Shown: positions 35,570-42,954 of the stretch, piece by piece | Layout: the number at the start of each line of letters is the position of its first letter | How positions within the stretch are numbered: position 1 is the first letter of the stretch | Source: G038396625 sp038396625 | Lineage (GTDB): Bacteria > Bacillota > Clostridia > Peptostreptococcales > Thermotaleaceae | Reading direction: 5' to 3' | DNA: 64,000 bases | Assembly (NCBI GenBank): GCA_038396625.1 | Contig: CP121688.1 | Span: 3,348,001 to 3,412,000, forward strand | Notes under the pieces: model-generated | Databases searched by the model: none | Told to the model about the DNA's origin: nothing | The model's input: only the letters and a program-made list of their open reading frames with translations | Translations under genes and position numbers: made by a program

Positions 35570-36325
35570 TTATACTGCATATTCAAATTTCTTTAAGATA
35601 TTTTCAATGGTTAATTTTTTCTTTTCCTTCTCATTTACATCTAATATCACATTGCCTCTATGAAGCATAATAAGACGATTTCCATATTTCAATGCATGAT
35701 TCAAATTGTGTGTTACCATCAAAGTCGTTATATGCTTTTCTTTCACAATTTTATTAGTCAGTTCCATGATTTCATTAGATGTCTTTGGATCTAATGCAGC
35801 AGTATGCTCATCTAGCAATAGTATTTCAGGATTCGATACGCTTGCCATTACCAAGGCTAATGCCTGTCTTTGACCCCCCGATAAATATTTCACCTCCACA
35901 TCCAAGCTTTTTTTCAAATCTAATGATATCCCCTTTAGCAAGTCTTCTAAAAGCTCTTTTCTGTGTCGGAGACATTTTTTAAAGTTCAATAGTTTCCCTT
36001 TATTTAATGCAAGGGATAAATTTTCTCGGACTGTCATAGATGGACAAGTCCCTAATGCAGGATTTTGGAAAACACGACTGATTTTTTGCGTTCTTTTATG
36101 TTCTGGTAAAGCAGTCAATTCTACTTCTTCTAAAAAAATTGTTCCTTCACTTTCTTTGATCAGTCCCGAAATAACATTCAACAATGTAGATTTTCCTGTA
36201 CCATTACTCCCAATAATACTAACAAAATCTCCTTTATAAATTTTTAAGGATAGATTCTTAAATAATACATTTGCCTCTCCATAGGGATTATGAAAATTTT
36301 TTGATAGGTTTTGAACCTTTAGCAT
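35570..36325 (-). CDS. ABC transporter ATP-binding protein, TrpZ-like
   Basis: A 251-residue ATPase. Walker A is GSNGTGKSTL, the signature is YLSGGQRQALALVMA, Walker B is LLLDEHTAALDP, and the switch histidine lies in MVTHNLNHAL. It powers import through the adjoining permease. AAGGAGG precedes the start at 36325. The first 38 bp overlap the end of the permease gene, so translation is probably coupled. The asparagine in place of proline in Walker A is a minor variant. Confidence 0.92.
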   Translation of the reverse strand: MLKVQNLSKNFHNPYGEANVLFKNLSLKIYKGDFVSIIGSNGTGKSTLLNVISGLIKESEGTIFLEEVELTALPEHKRTQKISRVFQNPALGTCPSMTVRENLSLALNKGKLLNFKKCLRHRKELLEDLLKGISLDLKKSLDVEVKYLSGGQRQALALVMASVSNPEILLLDEHTAALDPKTSNEIMELTNKIVKEKHITTLMVTHNLNHALKYGNRLIMLHRGNVILDVNEKEKKKLTIENILKKFEYAV

Positions 36326-37190
36326 AAGACCACCTCCTTAGCGTAAGCCATTTTTTTTGATCTATATTTTTAAATTGACCTGCTCCTAAGAATAGAATAA
36401 TCACAAATGAGGTAATAATTTTTAAGTCTGTAGCTGCTAAGCCAAGGTTTAAAGCTAAAAAAATAGTTAATTGATAAAAAATAGTTCCAAATAAAATAAC
36501 CGTCGTTTCCTTAAAAGTCGTCAATTTTTGTATAGAAGCTTGTCCTATAATAATCGAAGCAATTCCCAAAATCAATGTTCCTATACCCATTGAGACATCT
36601 GCAAAGCCTTGGTACTGTGCCATTATACTTCCTGCAAAACTTACCAGTCCATTAGATGCCATCAGGCCCAAGATTTTTATCTTTCCAATTTCTATTCCAA
36701 GGGACTGCACCATTTGAGGATTATCCCCTACAGCTTTCAATGTATAACCCATACCTGTTTTCAAAAACAAATCTAACAAGCATTTACATATGCACAAAAG
36801 AATCAGCGCAAAAACCAATGGAGAAGTATCCATCTTAAAAATATGTTTTTCGTGAAACAAAGGAATATTGGCTTTTCCCATAATTCTTAAGTTTACAGAG
36901 TATAAGATTCCCATCACTAGAATTCCAGAAAGCAAATTAGATATTTTTAGTTTAACATGCAAAACACCGGTAAAAAAACCTGCTATTAACCCTGCCATTC
37001 CTGCAAATAAGGCAGCCATAACCCCTGAAAATCCATGTTGTAAACTAATGGCAGCAATAGCACCTCCCAATGAAAAGCTTCCATCCACAGATAAATCTGG
37101 AAAATCCAAGATCTTGTAACTAATATACACCCCTAAAACCATGATTCCTAAAATAAAACTTTGTGCGAGTACAGCTCCTACAGCATCCAT
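36288..37190 (-). CDS. ABC transporter permease, TrpY-like
   Basis: A 300-residue inner-membrane permease of the BPD_transp_2/LivH-like group used by TrpXYZ importers. It has about eight hydrophobic segments. Landmarks are FPDLSVDGSFSLGGAIAA near the N terminus and VGDNPQMVQSLGI in the cytoplasmic loop. The ATG at 37190 is right: GAAAGGAG lies eight bases upstream, just after the second leader terminator. An upstream in-frame reading to 37349 is leader RNA, not protein. It is the first structural gene of the operon. Confidence 0.9.
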   Translation of the reverse strand: MDAVGAVLAQSFILGIMVLGVYISYKILDFPDLSVDGSFSLGGAIAAISLQHGFSGVMAALFAGMAGLIAGFFTGVLHVKLKISNLLSGILVMGILYSVNLRIMGKANIPLFHEKHIFKMDTSPLVFALILLCICKCLLDLFLKTGMGYTLKAVGDNPQMVQSLGIEIGKIKILGLMASNGLVSFAGSIMAQYQGFADVSMGIGTLILGIASIIIGQASIQKLTTFKETTVILFGTIFYQLTIFLALNLGLAATDLKIITSFVIILFLGAGQFKNIDQKKWLTLRRWSYAKGSKPIKKFS

Positions 37191-37213
37191 ATATCTTACT
37201 CCTTTCTTAAAAA

Positions 37214-37241
37214 TAAAAAAACCACATGATTTTCCATGTGG
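37214..37241 (-). terminator. Second leader terminator (T2) before the permease gene
   Basis: CCACATG and CATGTGG arms (37235-37241 and 37222-37228 in reading order) followed by TTTTTTTATTTTT. It lies directly before the permease ribosome binding site, a position that makes sense only for conditional termination. Confidence 0.8.
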
Positions 37242-37262
37242 CAATGATAACCGTATAAATCG

Positions 37263-37292
37263 AAAAAGCCACATAGAATTATCTATGTGGCT
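37263..37292 (-). terminator. First leader terminator (T1) before the permease gene
   Basis: AGCCACATAG and CTATGTGGCT pair over ten bases around a 6-base loop and are followed by TTTTTC. Its 5' arm can instead pair with 37333-37345 (antiterminator), and its 3' arm can pair with the 5' arm of T2. Confidence 0.85.
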
Positions 37293-37337
37293 TCTTTCTA
37301 TATTTAGAATGAATACTTTTATATTAAACCATAGCCA

Positions 37338-37390
37338 GCATAGATACAAACCCTAAAATTTTGATGGAATCTTAGGGTCTGTATCTATGC
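37338..37390 (-). promoter_or_regulatory. Central leader hairpin of the attenuator
   Basis: Nineteen-base arms (37372-37390 and 37338-37356 in reading order) pair fully with one G-U. The first arm can alternatively pair with 37407-37421, a sequence that overlaps the leader-peptide stop codon and is a near copy of the second arm. This gives a 1-2 versus 2-3 switch. Confidence 0.75.
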
Positions 37391-37420
37391 TTTAAATATT
37401 CTTAAACACAGGCACAAACC

Positions 37421-37477
37421 CTATCTAAATTGGCTATTAAAAAAGACATATTGTTGGTTATGTAATAAAGTTTTCAT
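37421..37477 (-). CDS. Leader peptide of the TrpX-like ABC operon
   Basis: An 18-codon open frame, MKTLLHNQQYVFFNSQFR, preceded at nine bases by GGGAG and located about 25 bases after the predicted transcription start. Codons 10-17 encode Y, F, F and F. Its stop codon overlaps the first strand of the attenuator, as in amino-acid biosynthetic leaders. It probably works through its translation, not as a product. Confidence 0.7.
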   Translation of the reverse strand: MKTLLHNQQYVFFNSQFR

Positions 37478-37509
37478 TCTCTATCTCTCCCTAAAAATGA
37501 TTTATTAGC

Positions 37510-37538
37510 ATTGTAACATCCTTTTAGAAGTAAGTCAA
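37510..37538 (-). promoter_or_regulatory. Sigma-A promoter of the TrpX-like ABC operon
   Basis: TTGACT (37533-37538), a 17-base spacer and TACAAT (37510-37515) on the minus strand. The leader RNA would begin near 37503, more than 300 bases before the permease start. Confidence 0.85.
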
Positions 37539-37554
37539 CAAAAAATTTTTACTT

Positions 37555-37585
37555 AAAAAGACTGCTGATACACAGTAGCCTTTTT
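37555..37585 (-). terminator. Rho-independent terminator after hcp
   Basis: Arms 37555-37567 and 37573-37585 pair with one mismatch and wobble; a T-run follows on the minus strand. It isolates hcp from the ABC promoter 17 bases further on. Confidence 0.7.
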
Positions 37586-37595
37586 ATTTCAATAT

Positions 37596-38945
37596 CTATC
37601 CTAGCATTTTAGGCAAGTCAATCTTTGCATCTCCACTTATCAATTGTAGGTTAAAAGTATCTTGAAGTACATTTAATACTCCTGAAGATACAAATTTTGG
37701 TGCACTTGGTCCGATATACATGTTTCTTACGCCAAGACTGAATAATCCCAGAAGAATTGCAACAGCTTTTTGTTCAAACCATGACAATACAATGGTTAAT
37801 GGTAGGTCATTGACACCACAATCAAAGGCCTCTGCTAAAGCTAATGCAATCTTTACGGCTGAGCCAGAGTTATTGCATTGTCCTAAGTCGATATATCTTG
37901 GAATATCTGTACCAGGTACTGTTCCAAAATCAATATCATTAAATCTAAATTTACCACAAGAAGTAGTTAGGATCACACATTCCTTTGGCAGTGTGTTTGC
38001 CAACTCTCTATAATAATCTCTTCCTTTTGTTGGTGCATCACAGCCAGCAATCACGAAAAATCTTTTTATTTTTCCTGCTTTAATTGCATCTATAATTTCA
38101 GGTGCTATGGACAATACGGTATTGTGATGGAATCCTGTGGTAACTTTTTTATCTGATTGCATGTTTGCTTTTGGTAGGGATAAAGCTTTTTTAATCATTG
38201 CTGTAAAATCATCATTTTCAATTTTTTGTACACCTTGTAATCCTGCTGTTCCATAAGTCCAAAATCTATTAGAATAGCTTCCTTTTACAGGCATTAAGCA
38301 GTTTGTAGTTCCTAAGATGGCTCCTGGAAATTCTTCAAATAATTTTCTTTGATCATACCATGCCTTTCCTACATTCCCTTTAAGGTGTGGGAATTTTTTA
38401 AGTTCAGGATATCCATGGGCTGGAAGCATTTCTGAATGGGTATATATATTAATCCCTTTTCCTTCCGTTTGCTTCAATAATTCATACAATGCATGTAGAT
38501 TATGGCCTGTTACCAAAATACAATGTCCTTCCACTTTATCTTGAGCAACTGTTATAGGATGCGGTACTCCAAATTTTGATGTATGGGCATTGTCTAAAAG
38601 ATCCATAATTCTTACAGTAGCGTTACCTACCTTCATTGCCATTTCAATATGTTCTTGTAGATTAAAATTAGAGTTGGTTAATGTTGTATACAAAGCTTCC
38701 TGTGTAATTTTGTCTACCTCCGGGTCACTTAACCCTAATTCTCTGGCATGCGTTGCATACGCCGCAATCCCCTTTAATCCAAAGATAATAATATCTTGTA
38801 AGCTTGCTATATCAGGATTTTTGCCACATACCCCATACTTTGTACACCCTGTTGCTGGTGTTTGCTCACATTGATAACAAAACATTGGATTAGGTTCATT
38901 ATTCACTTTTATGTCTTCTTGTTTATTCTTAAAGATTCCAAACAT
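37596..38945 (-). CDS. hcp: Hybrid-cluster protein (hydroxylamine reductase), short class
   Basis: A 449-residue Hcp, an NO/hydroxylamine-reducing iron-sulfur protein of the cytosol. The N-terminal cluster cysteines are C23, C26, C34 and C40 (MFCYQCEQTPATGC). Hybrid-cluster ligands follow in VTGHNLHALYE, GTTNCLMPV, VIAGCDAPTKGRDYY, LTTSCGKFRF and LGQCNNSGSA. Full-length Hcp is about 550 residues; the shorter size fits the class that lacks one helical domain. A palindrome upstream may bind a CRP/FNR-family regulator. It is monocistronic, ending in a terminator. Confidence 0.92.
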   Translation of the reverse strand: MFGIFKNKQEDIKVNNEPNPMFCYQCEQTPATGCTKYGVCGKNPDIASLQDIIIFGLKGIAAYATHARELGLSDPEVDKITQEALYTTLTNSNFNLQEHIEMAMKVGNATVRIMDLLDNAHTSKFGVPHPITVAQDKVEGHCILVTGHNLHALYELLKQTEGKGINIYTHSEMLPAHGYPELKKFPHLKGNVGKAWYDQRKLFEEFPGAILGTTNCLMPVKGSYSNRFWTYGTAGLQGVQKIENDDFTAMIKKALSLPKANMQSDKKVTTGFHHNTVLSIAPEIIDAIKAGKIKRFFVIAGCDAPTKGRDYYRELANTLPKECVILTTSCGKFRFNDIDFGTVPGTDIPRYIDLGQCNNSGSAVKIALALAEAFDCGVNDLPLTIVLSWFEQKAVAILLGLFSLGVRNMYIGPSAPKFVSSGVLNVLQDTFNLQLISGDAKIDLPKMLG

Positions 38946-39009
38946 TTATATCACCTTTCTTTTTATATTATTTGTACTATAAATATATAATAATACCTAT
39001 AGGTTTACA

Positions 39010-39023
39010 GTGATAAATATCAC
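39010..39023 (-). promoter_or_regulatory. Candidate CRP/FNR-type operator upstream of hcp
   Basis: GTGATA-N2-TATCAC, a perfect 6-bp inverted repeat about 65 bases before the hcp start. It resembles TGTGA-N6-TCACA sites of CRP/FNR regulators such as HcpR, but the regulator is not in the window. Confidence 0.4.
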
Positions 39024-39112
39024 ATATTCTCTTTTAAATTTTACTTTTTTTGTTTTTCCTTTATTGCACAGCATCTTCAGTCTTGTATAAAGCATAAATT
39101 TTTTCAAAGAAA

Positions 39113-39147
39113 AATGGTAGAAGTTTTATTTTTCAACTTCTACCATT
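39113..39147 (-). terminator. Rho-independent terminator overlapping the deacetylase gene end
   Basis: Thirteen-base arms (39113-39125 and 39135-39147), followed on the minus strand by TTTTTC. The last codons and stop of the deacetylase gene lie inside the hairpin. Confidence 0.8.
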
Positions 39148-40290
39148 CCAAAAATTCTTTGGTCTCTCCTCTTTATCTATAGGAACTACATTATATCCAT
39201 TTTCTTTTAAATATTTTAATATCTTGGGAAGTGCCTCAACCGTAGATTGTCTCTCATGTAATAGGATGACAGGTGTCTTTTGTTTCTTCACTTGCTGCTT
39301 GACATTTTCCACAATCAATATTGGTCGAATATTCTGTTTCAAGCTATCCTTACTGTCCACATTCCAATCCCACATCTTATAACCTGCTTTTTCAATAGCA
39401 TTCCTATATTTTCGCGTCATATAAGGTTTACTACCATAGGGCACTCTAATCAAATTACTTCTTTTCCCCGTTGCCTGTTGTAGAGAATAATTGCATTGGT
39501 TCATTTCAGATACCACATTGCTGGGAGACTTATAAATTGCTTTTATATCATGGGTTACTCCGTGTAATCCGATAGCATTTCCTTGTTTTGATACTTCTTT
39601 TACAATATTTTTATGCCTTTGAATTCTATCCCCTAGCATAAAAAAAGTGGCCTTACAATTATATTCGTTTAGAATTTTAAGAATGTTTTCTGTATACTTT
39701 GTGGGTCCATCGTCAAAGGTAACATATGCTACTTTAGGAGCCTCTTGATTTTTTCTGGCTGCTTCTCTTCTTTTTATTTGATCAATAATTTTCTTTTTTT
39801 CTTGAAGAATTTTGTTGTACATTTTATCAAATAGTTCTTCATCCTTAGTAACCGCACCTTGATTTTTTGCTCTTGCAATAGGCCCTTGGGGGATGTAGCT
39901 CACCTCATATCCAAAAAAATTAGCAATAAATTTATAAGGTGCCATCGTTCTATTATTCTCTATAAACACGCTGTCTGTAATAATTTGTCCTTCACTTGTA
40001 AATAAAGCTTTTACTTTTAAATCTAATGTAATTTGTTTGTTTCCTTTTGTTAGAAAAACATTATTGCTTGTATGATCCCATTGAACATCTACAGCAAAGG
40101 CTTGGGCTAAAAATTTTATGGGGACATAGGTGGTTCCATGTTTCACAGTAGGATAAGTATCCTCAAAGGTAATTAACTCTTCGTTAACCACAATATAAAT
40201 GATACTATTTAGATTCTCATTAAAGCCAAAGCTTTCACTGGGAACCGATAGTATTGTTAATAAAATCAGAAAAATTATATGCTTTTTCAT
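39133..40290 (-). CDS. Polysaccharide deacetylase with an N-terminal Cu-amine-oxidase-like domain
   Basis: A 385-residue exported protein: signal peptide (about 22 residues), a copper-amine-oxidase N-like stalk domain (HGTTYVPIKFLAQAF, about 51-130), a charged helix and a NodB deacetylase domain from about 185. Catalytic residues are D193-D194 in TFDDGPT, metal histidines H243 and H247 in GLHGVTHD, the RVPYGS motif, and the histidine of VILLHE. It probably removes acetyl groups from peptidoglycan or surface glycan. It stands alone, with a terminator overlapping its end. Confidence 0.88.
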   Translation of the reverse strand: MKKHIIFLILLTILSVPSESFGFNENLNSIIYIVVNEELITFEDTYPTVKHGTTYVPIKFLAQAFAVDVQWDHTSNNVFLTKGNKQITLDLKVKALFTSEGQIITDSVFIENNRTMAPYKFIANFFGYEVSYIPQGPIARAKNQGAVTKDEELFDKMYNKILQEKKKIIDQIKRREAARKNQEAPKVAYVTFDDGPTKYTENILKILNEYNCKATFFMLGDRIQRHKNIVKEVSKQGNAIGLHGVTHDIKAIYKSPSNVVSEMNQCNYSLQQATGKRSNLIRVPYGSKPYMTRKYRNAIEKAGYKMWDWNVDSKDSLKQNIRPILIVENVKQQVKKQKTPVILLHERQSTVEALPKILKYLKENGYNVVPIDKEERPKNFWNGRS

Positions 40291-40505
40291 AGGAATTTCC
40301 TTTCCTATTCATAAAATATTTTATACTTATAACAGTATTTTTGCCTTAATCCTATTTTTTGTTTTTTTTCTTGATTTACACCATGTAAAATCTACTATAA
40401 AAATTTTAATGTTTGTAGATGCTATGTTTTTTGCACTTTTTCTTATTTTTTCATATCATTACATATTTTTTTGCAAAAGTCAAACTAATCCTTTTGTATT
40501 TCAGA

Positions 40506-40537
40506 CAAAAAAGCCCTATTTTCGCGTAGGGCTTTTT
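40506..40537 (-). terminator. Terminator after the ccdA-tlpA-lgt-like operon
   Basis: A perfect 12-bp stem (arms 40506-40517 and 40526-40537) with A-run before and T-run after, so usable on both strands. It lies 28 bases after the Lgt-like stop. Confidence 0.85.
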
Positions 40538-40565
40538 TATTTGGAAGTATAAGAATTTTATTAGT

Positions 40566-41189
40566 TTAGGAGAATGCTACTTTTATCCAATAATACAATA
40601 GGATCATCAATATGAAGGCGATATAAGAGATGTATTGATTTAGAGCAGTCTTAAATGCAATGGATTCTATCAAAATTCCTACTAAAAACAGTCCTGACAA
40701 ATATAGCGTAATAGGATGTCTTTGATTTCCCATATAATATATAGAAAGAAAACCTTCATATTCTTTTCCAATTAGTACGCCATCAAAAAACATCGACCAA
40801 ACACCCATAGCCATGGCAAAATAAAATGGTACAACATATGCGTTAAATAATTGATAAAAACTGATCTTGTATTTTTTTGCCATCACAAAAATTGTGCCCA
40901 TTCCAAAGAATAGTCCTCCTGTTAAGCTCAGATTCATATGGGAAAGCTTTAGCATATACAAAAGATTATCTTCATATATATGCCTATGAAAAAACACATA
41001 TGTTAATCTAGCTCCAACAAATCCTATAATCAGAATAATCACAAATACATCTTCCAACTTTTTTGCATCTGATACATATTCTTTTCCAAGGTTTTTCGTA
41101 ATAAAATAGCCTCCTAGGATACCCATTAACGACAAAACAGTAAACCAAGTAATTCCTATAGACTTATAAACAAAGAAATACGGATGCAT
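40566..41189 (-). CDS. Lgt-like membrane protein with a degenerate catalytic signature
   Basis: A 207-residue membrane protein resembling prolipoprotein diacylglyceryl transferase: GFVGARLTYVFFHRH, LTGGLFFG and RHPITLYLSG match Lgt landmarks. Lgt is usually about 260-280 residues. The Lgt signature GRIGNFINGE, which holds an essential arginine and asparagine, is replaced by MGVWSMFFDG, so ordinary Lgt activity is unlikely. It starts one base after the TlpA-like stop codon. Its role is probably tied to the thiol-redox pair encoded before it. The function is unknown. Confidence 0.7.
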   Translation of the reverse strand: MHPYFFVYKSIGITWFTVLSLMGILGGYFITKNLGKEYVSDAKKLEDVFVIILIIGFVGARLTYVFFHRHIYEDNLLYMLKLSHMNLSLTGGLFFGMGTIFVMAKKYKISFYQLFNAYVVPFYFAMAMGVWSMFFDGVLIGKEYEGFLSIYYMGNQRHPITLYLSGLFLVGILIESIAFKTALNQYISYIAFILMILLYYWIKVAFS

Positions 41190-41190
41190 G

Positions 41191-41793
41191 CTATTTCTCG
41201 TCCTTAATACTATCTAGCATTTGCTTCATTTCTGGATACGTCAGCATGCTCATTTTAATCCCTCGTATCATTCCCTCTTTGTCAATCATATAGGATGTAG
41301 GAATACCTCGCACCAAATATTGCATAGAAACTTTACCGTCCTTATCTAATAAGACAGGAAATTCATAGGGATTTTCACTTAAATATTCTTCCACATCCGA
41401 TCGTGGTTCTCCAACATCAATGGCCAGTACCACAAAATCATTGTCCTTATTTTCATTATATAGCTTTTGTAAATCAGGCATTTCTTCTATACAATACGGA
41501 CACCACGTAGCCCAGAAATTGATCAATACATTTTTCCCTTTTAACTCGCTTAATGTTACTTGCTCTCCCTGCATATTTTCTAAAGTAAAATCAGGTGCTG
41601 GTTCTCCTATTTCTATTGGCGCAAATTCAATCTCCTTTATTTCCTCCATATTGTTATTTTGTTCTATTATATTTTCATCTTTTATATCTTTTTCACCTAT
41701 TTTTTGATCAATATTTTGATTGCTTACATAGAAAAAAATTCCTGTAACGAAAACAATTCCTAACAAAATGATACCTATTCCTTTTTTATTCAC
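41191..41793 (-). CDS. TlpA/ResA-like thiol-disulfide oxidoreductase
   Basis: A 200-residue membrane-anchored thioredoxin-fold protein facing outside. One N-terminal membrane segment (about residues 5-23) is followed by a charged linker and the thioredoxin domain. The redox motif is WATWCPYCIEEMP (C98 and C101), and the cis-proline is in VRGIPTSYMI. It keeps extracytoplasmic cysteines reduced, receiving electrons from CcdA. The GTG at 41793 is preferred because AGAGGAGG lies six bases upstream. It lies 38 bp after the ccdA gene. Confidence 0.87.
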   Translation of the reverse strand: MNKKGIGIILLGIVFVTGIFFYVSNQNIDQKIGEKDIKDENIIEQNNNMEEIKEIEFAPIEIGEPAPDFTLENMQGEQVTLSELKGKNVLINFWATWCPYCIEEMPDLQKLYNENKDNDFVVLAIDVGEPRSDVEEYLSENPYEFPVLLDKDGKVSMQYLVRGIPTSYMIDKEGMIRGIKMSMLTYPEMKQMLDSIKDEK

Positions 41794-41831
41794 GCTATCC
41801 CTCCTCTTTTTTAATATCACTTTCTAGCTCT

Positions 41832-42521
41832 TTAAATAAAAAGACGACTAATTAATGTCATTTTGTTGAAAAATACAAGGATGCCAAAAACAATCATAAT
41901 TACTGCGCTAAACTTTGTAATATAGGGTATAAACCTCTCATATTTTATGAATATTTTGCTAAATTTATGAATAAGCAGTGCGGTAATGATAAAGGGTATG
42001 CCCATCCCTATAGAATAGGCTAGCAGCAGATAAAATCCTTTAGAAATAGTACTAGTTGATGAAGCATAAATAAGAATAGATCCTAATACGGCTCCGAAAC
42101 AAGGTGTCCATCCTGCTCCAAAAGCAATACCCATCAACACCGAACTAAACCAGTTTGAAATTTTTTGTGGGGATTTTACTCTTATCTCTTTACTTAGAAA
42201 ATTCAGTTTAAGTATTCCTATCATTTTTAAGCCAAAAGTGATAATTAAAAGACCACTAATTTTACTAAAAACATCTTTATATCGTATAAACAATTTCCCT
42301 ATAAAGCTTGCAGATATACCCATCATAATAAAGATGATTGAAAACCCTATTACAAATCCAAGGGTCCTAATGAATGCAAATAGTTTTTGATCTTTCAGTT
42401 CTTCTTCCATGGTCGTCCCTGTGATATAGGTAATATAAGCAGGAATCAGAGGTAATATACAGGGTGAAAAAAAAGATAAAAACCCTGCCCCCACCGCAAT
42501 CGGTATTGATATGTCTGTCAT
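41832..42521 (-). CDS. ccdA: CcdA-type cytochrome c biogenesis/thiol transporter
   Basis: A 229-residue, six-segment membrane protein of the CcdA/DsbD family that passes reducing power from cytosolic thioredoxin to outer-face thiol proteins. The redox cysteines are C21 in FFSPCILPLIPAY and C141 in GAGWTPCFGAVLG. GAGGAGAGG supports the start. It heads the operon with the TlpA-like and Lgt-like genes. No cytochrome c gene is nearby, so the target may be another surface protein. Confidence 0.88.
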   Translation of the reverse strand: MTDISIPIAVGAGFLSFFSPCILPLIPAYITYITGTTMEEELKDQKLFAFIRTLGFVIGFSIIFIMMGISASFIGKLFIRYKDVFSKISGLLIITFGLKMIGILKLNFLSKEIRVKSPQKISNWFSSVLMGIAFGAGWTPCFGAVLGSILIYASSTSTISKGFYLLLAYSIGMGIPFIITALLIHKFSKIFIKYERFIPYITKFSAVIMIVFGILVFFNKMTLISRLFI

Positions 42522-42640
42522 ATTTTCCTCTCCTCTTTTTATGTGATTCTTTTTATATAAATATTACCCCCCCGTGGTAAGGGATTAATCCTATTATAAT
42601 AAAATTCCTATATTTTGTCAATCTTTCCAAGAAAATTCTA

Positions 42641-42853
42641 TTAATAAAAAGTCCTCATATGAAATGAGGACTTTAAAATTATTCTTTTTTCAAAACTGCC
42701 ACAATCTATACATTCTTTTATTGTAGCTTTCACTTTATGCTTTACTATGTGAATATGACCAAGACTACATTGCTGCATATTTTTTGTATGATATCTACAT
42801 TCTGTCGCAGTACATCCAATACTACGATTTGCTCTAGTACACCCCTTATGCAT
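42641..42853 (-). CDS. DUF1540 cysteine-rich small protein
   Basis: A 70-residue protein with the DUF1540 pattern: IGCTATECRYHTKNMQQCSL, then IKECIDCGSF. The cysteines probably bind a metal. Such proteins often belong to sporulating Firmicutes. The start is uncertain: the only ATG (42853) follows a TATAAT-rich stretch without a binding site. The last 12 residues are encoded by the terminator hairpin, so the natural end may have been changed by a small mutation. Confidence 0.65.
   Translation of the reverse strand: MHKGCTRANRSIGCTATECRYHTKNMQQCSLGHIHIVKHKVKATIKECIDCGSFEKRIILKSSFHMRTFY
42648..42674 (-). terminator. Rho-independent terminator at the DUF1540 gene end
   Basis: AAAGTCCTCAT and ATGAGGACTTT arms (11 bp), followed on the minus strand by TTTTTATT. 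The DUF1540 stop codon lies just beyond the stem. Confidence 0.8.
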
Positions 42854-42954
42854 TATAGCAACATATTATAAATGTTCTGAAGGTGCTTTACACAAAATCA
42901 TTTTTTCAAATCACCAGCTCTGATGTTCTTCTCTACATCACTCTATTTTGGGAT

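Noticed and set aside
37191..37503. T-box riboswitch before the TrpX-like operon
   Set aside because: TrpX operons often use T-boxes, but no AGGGTGGNACCGCG element or AG-bulge specifier stem was found. The leader peptide and nested hairpins explain the terminators instead.
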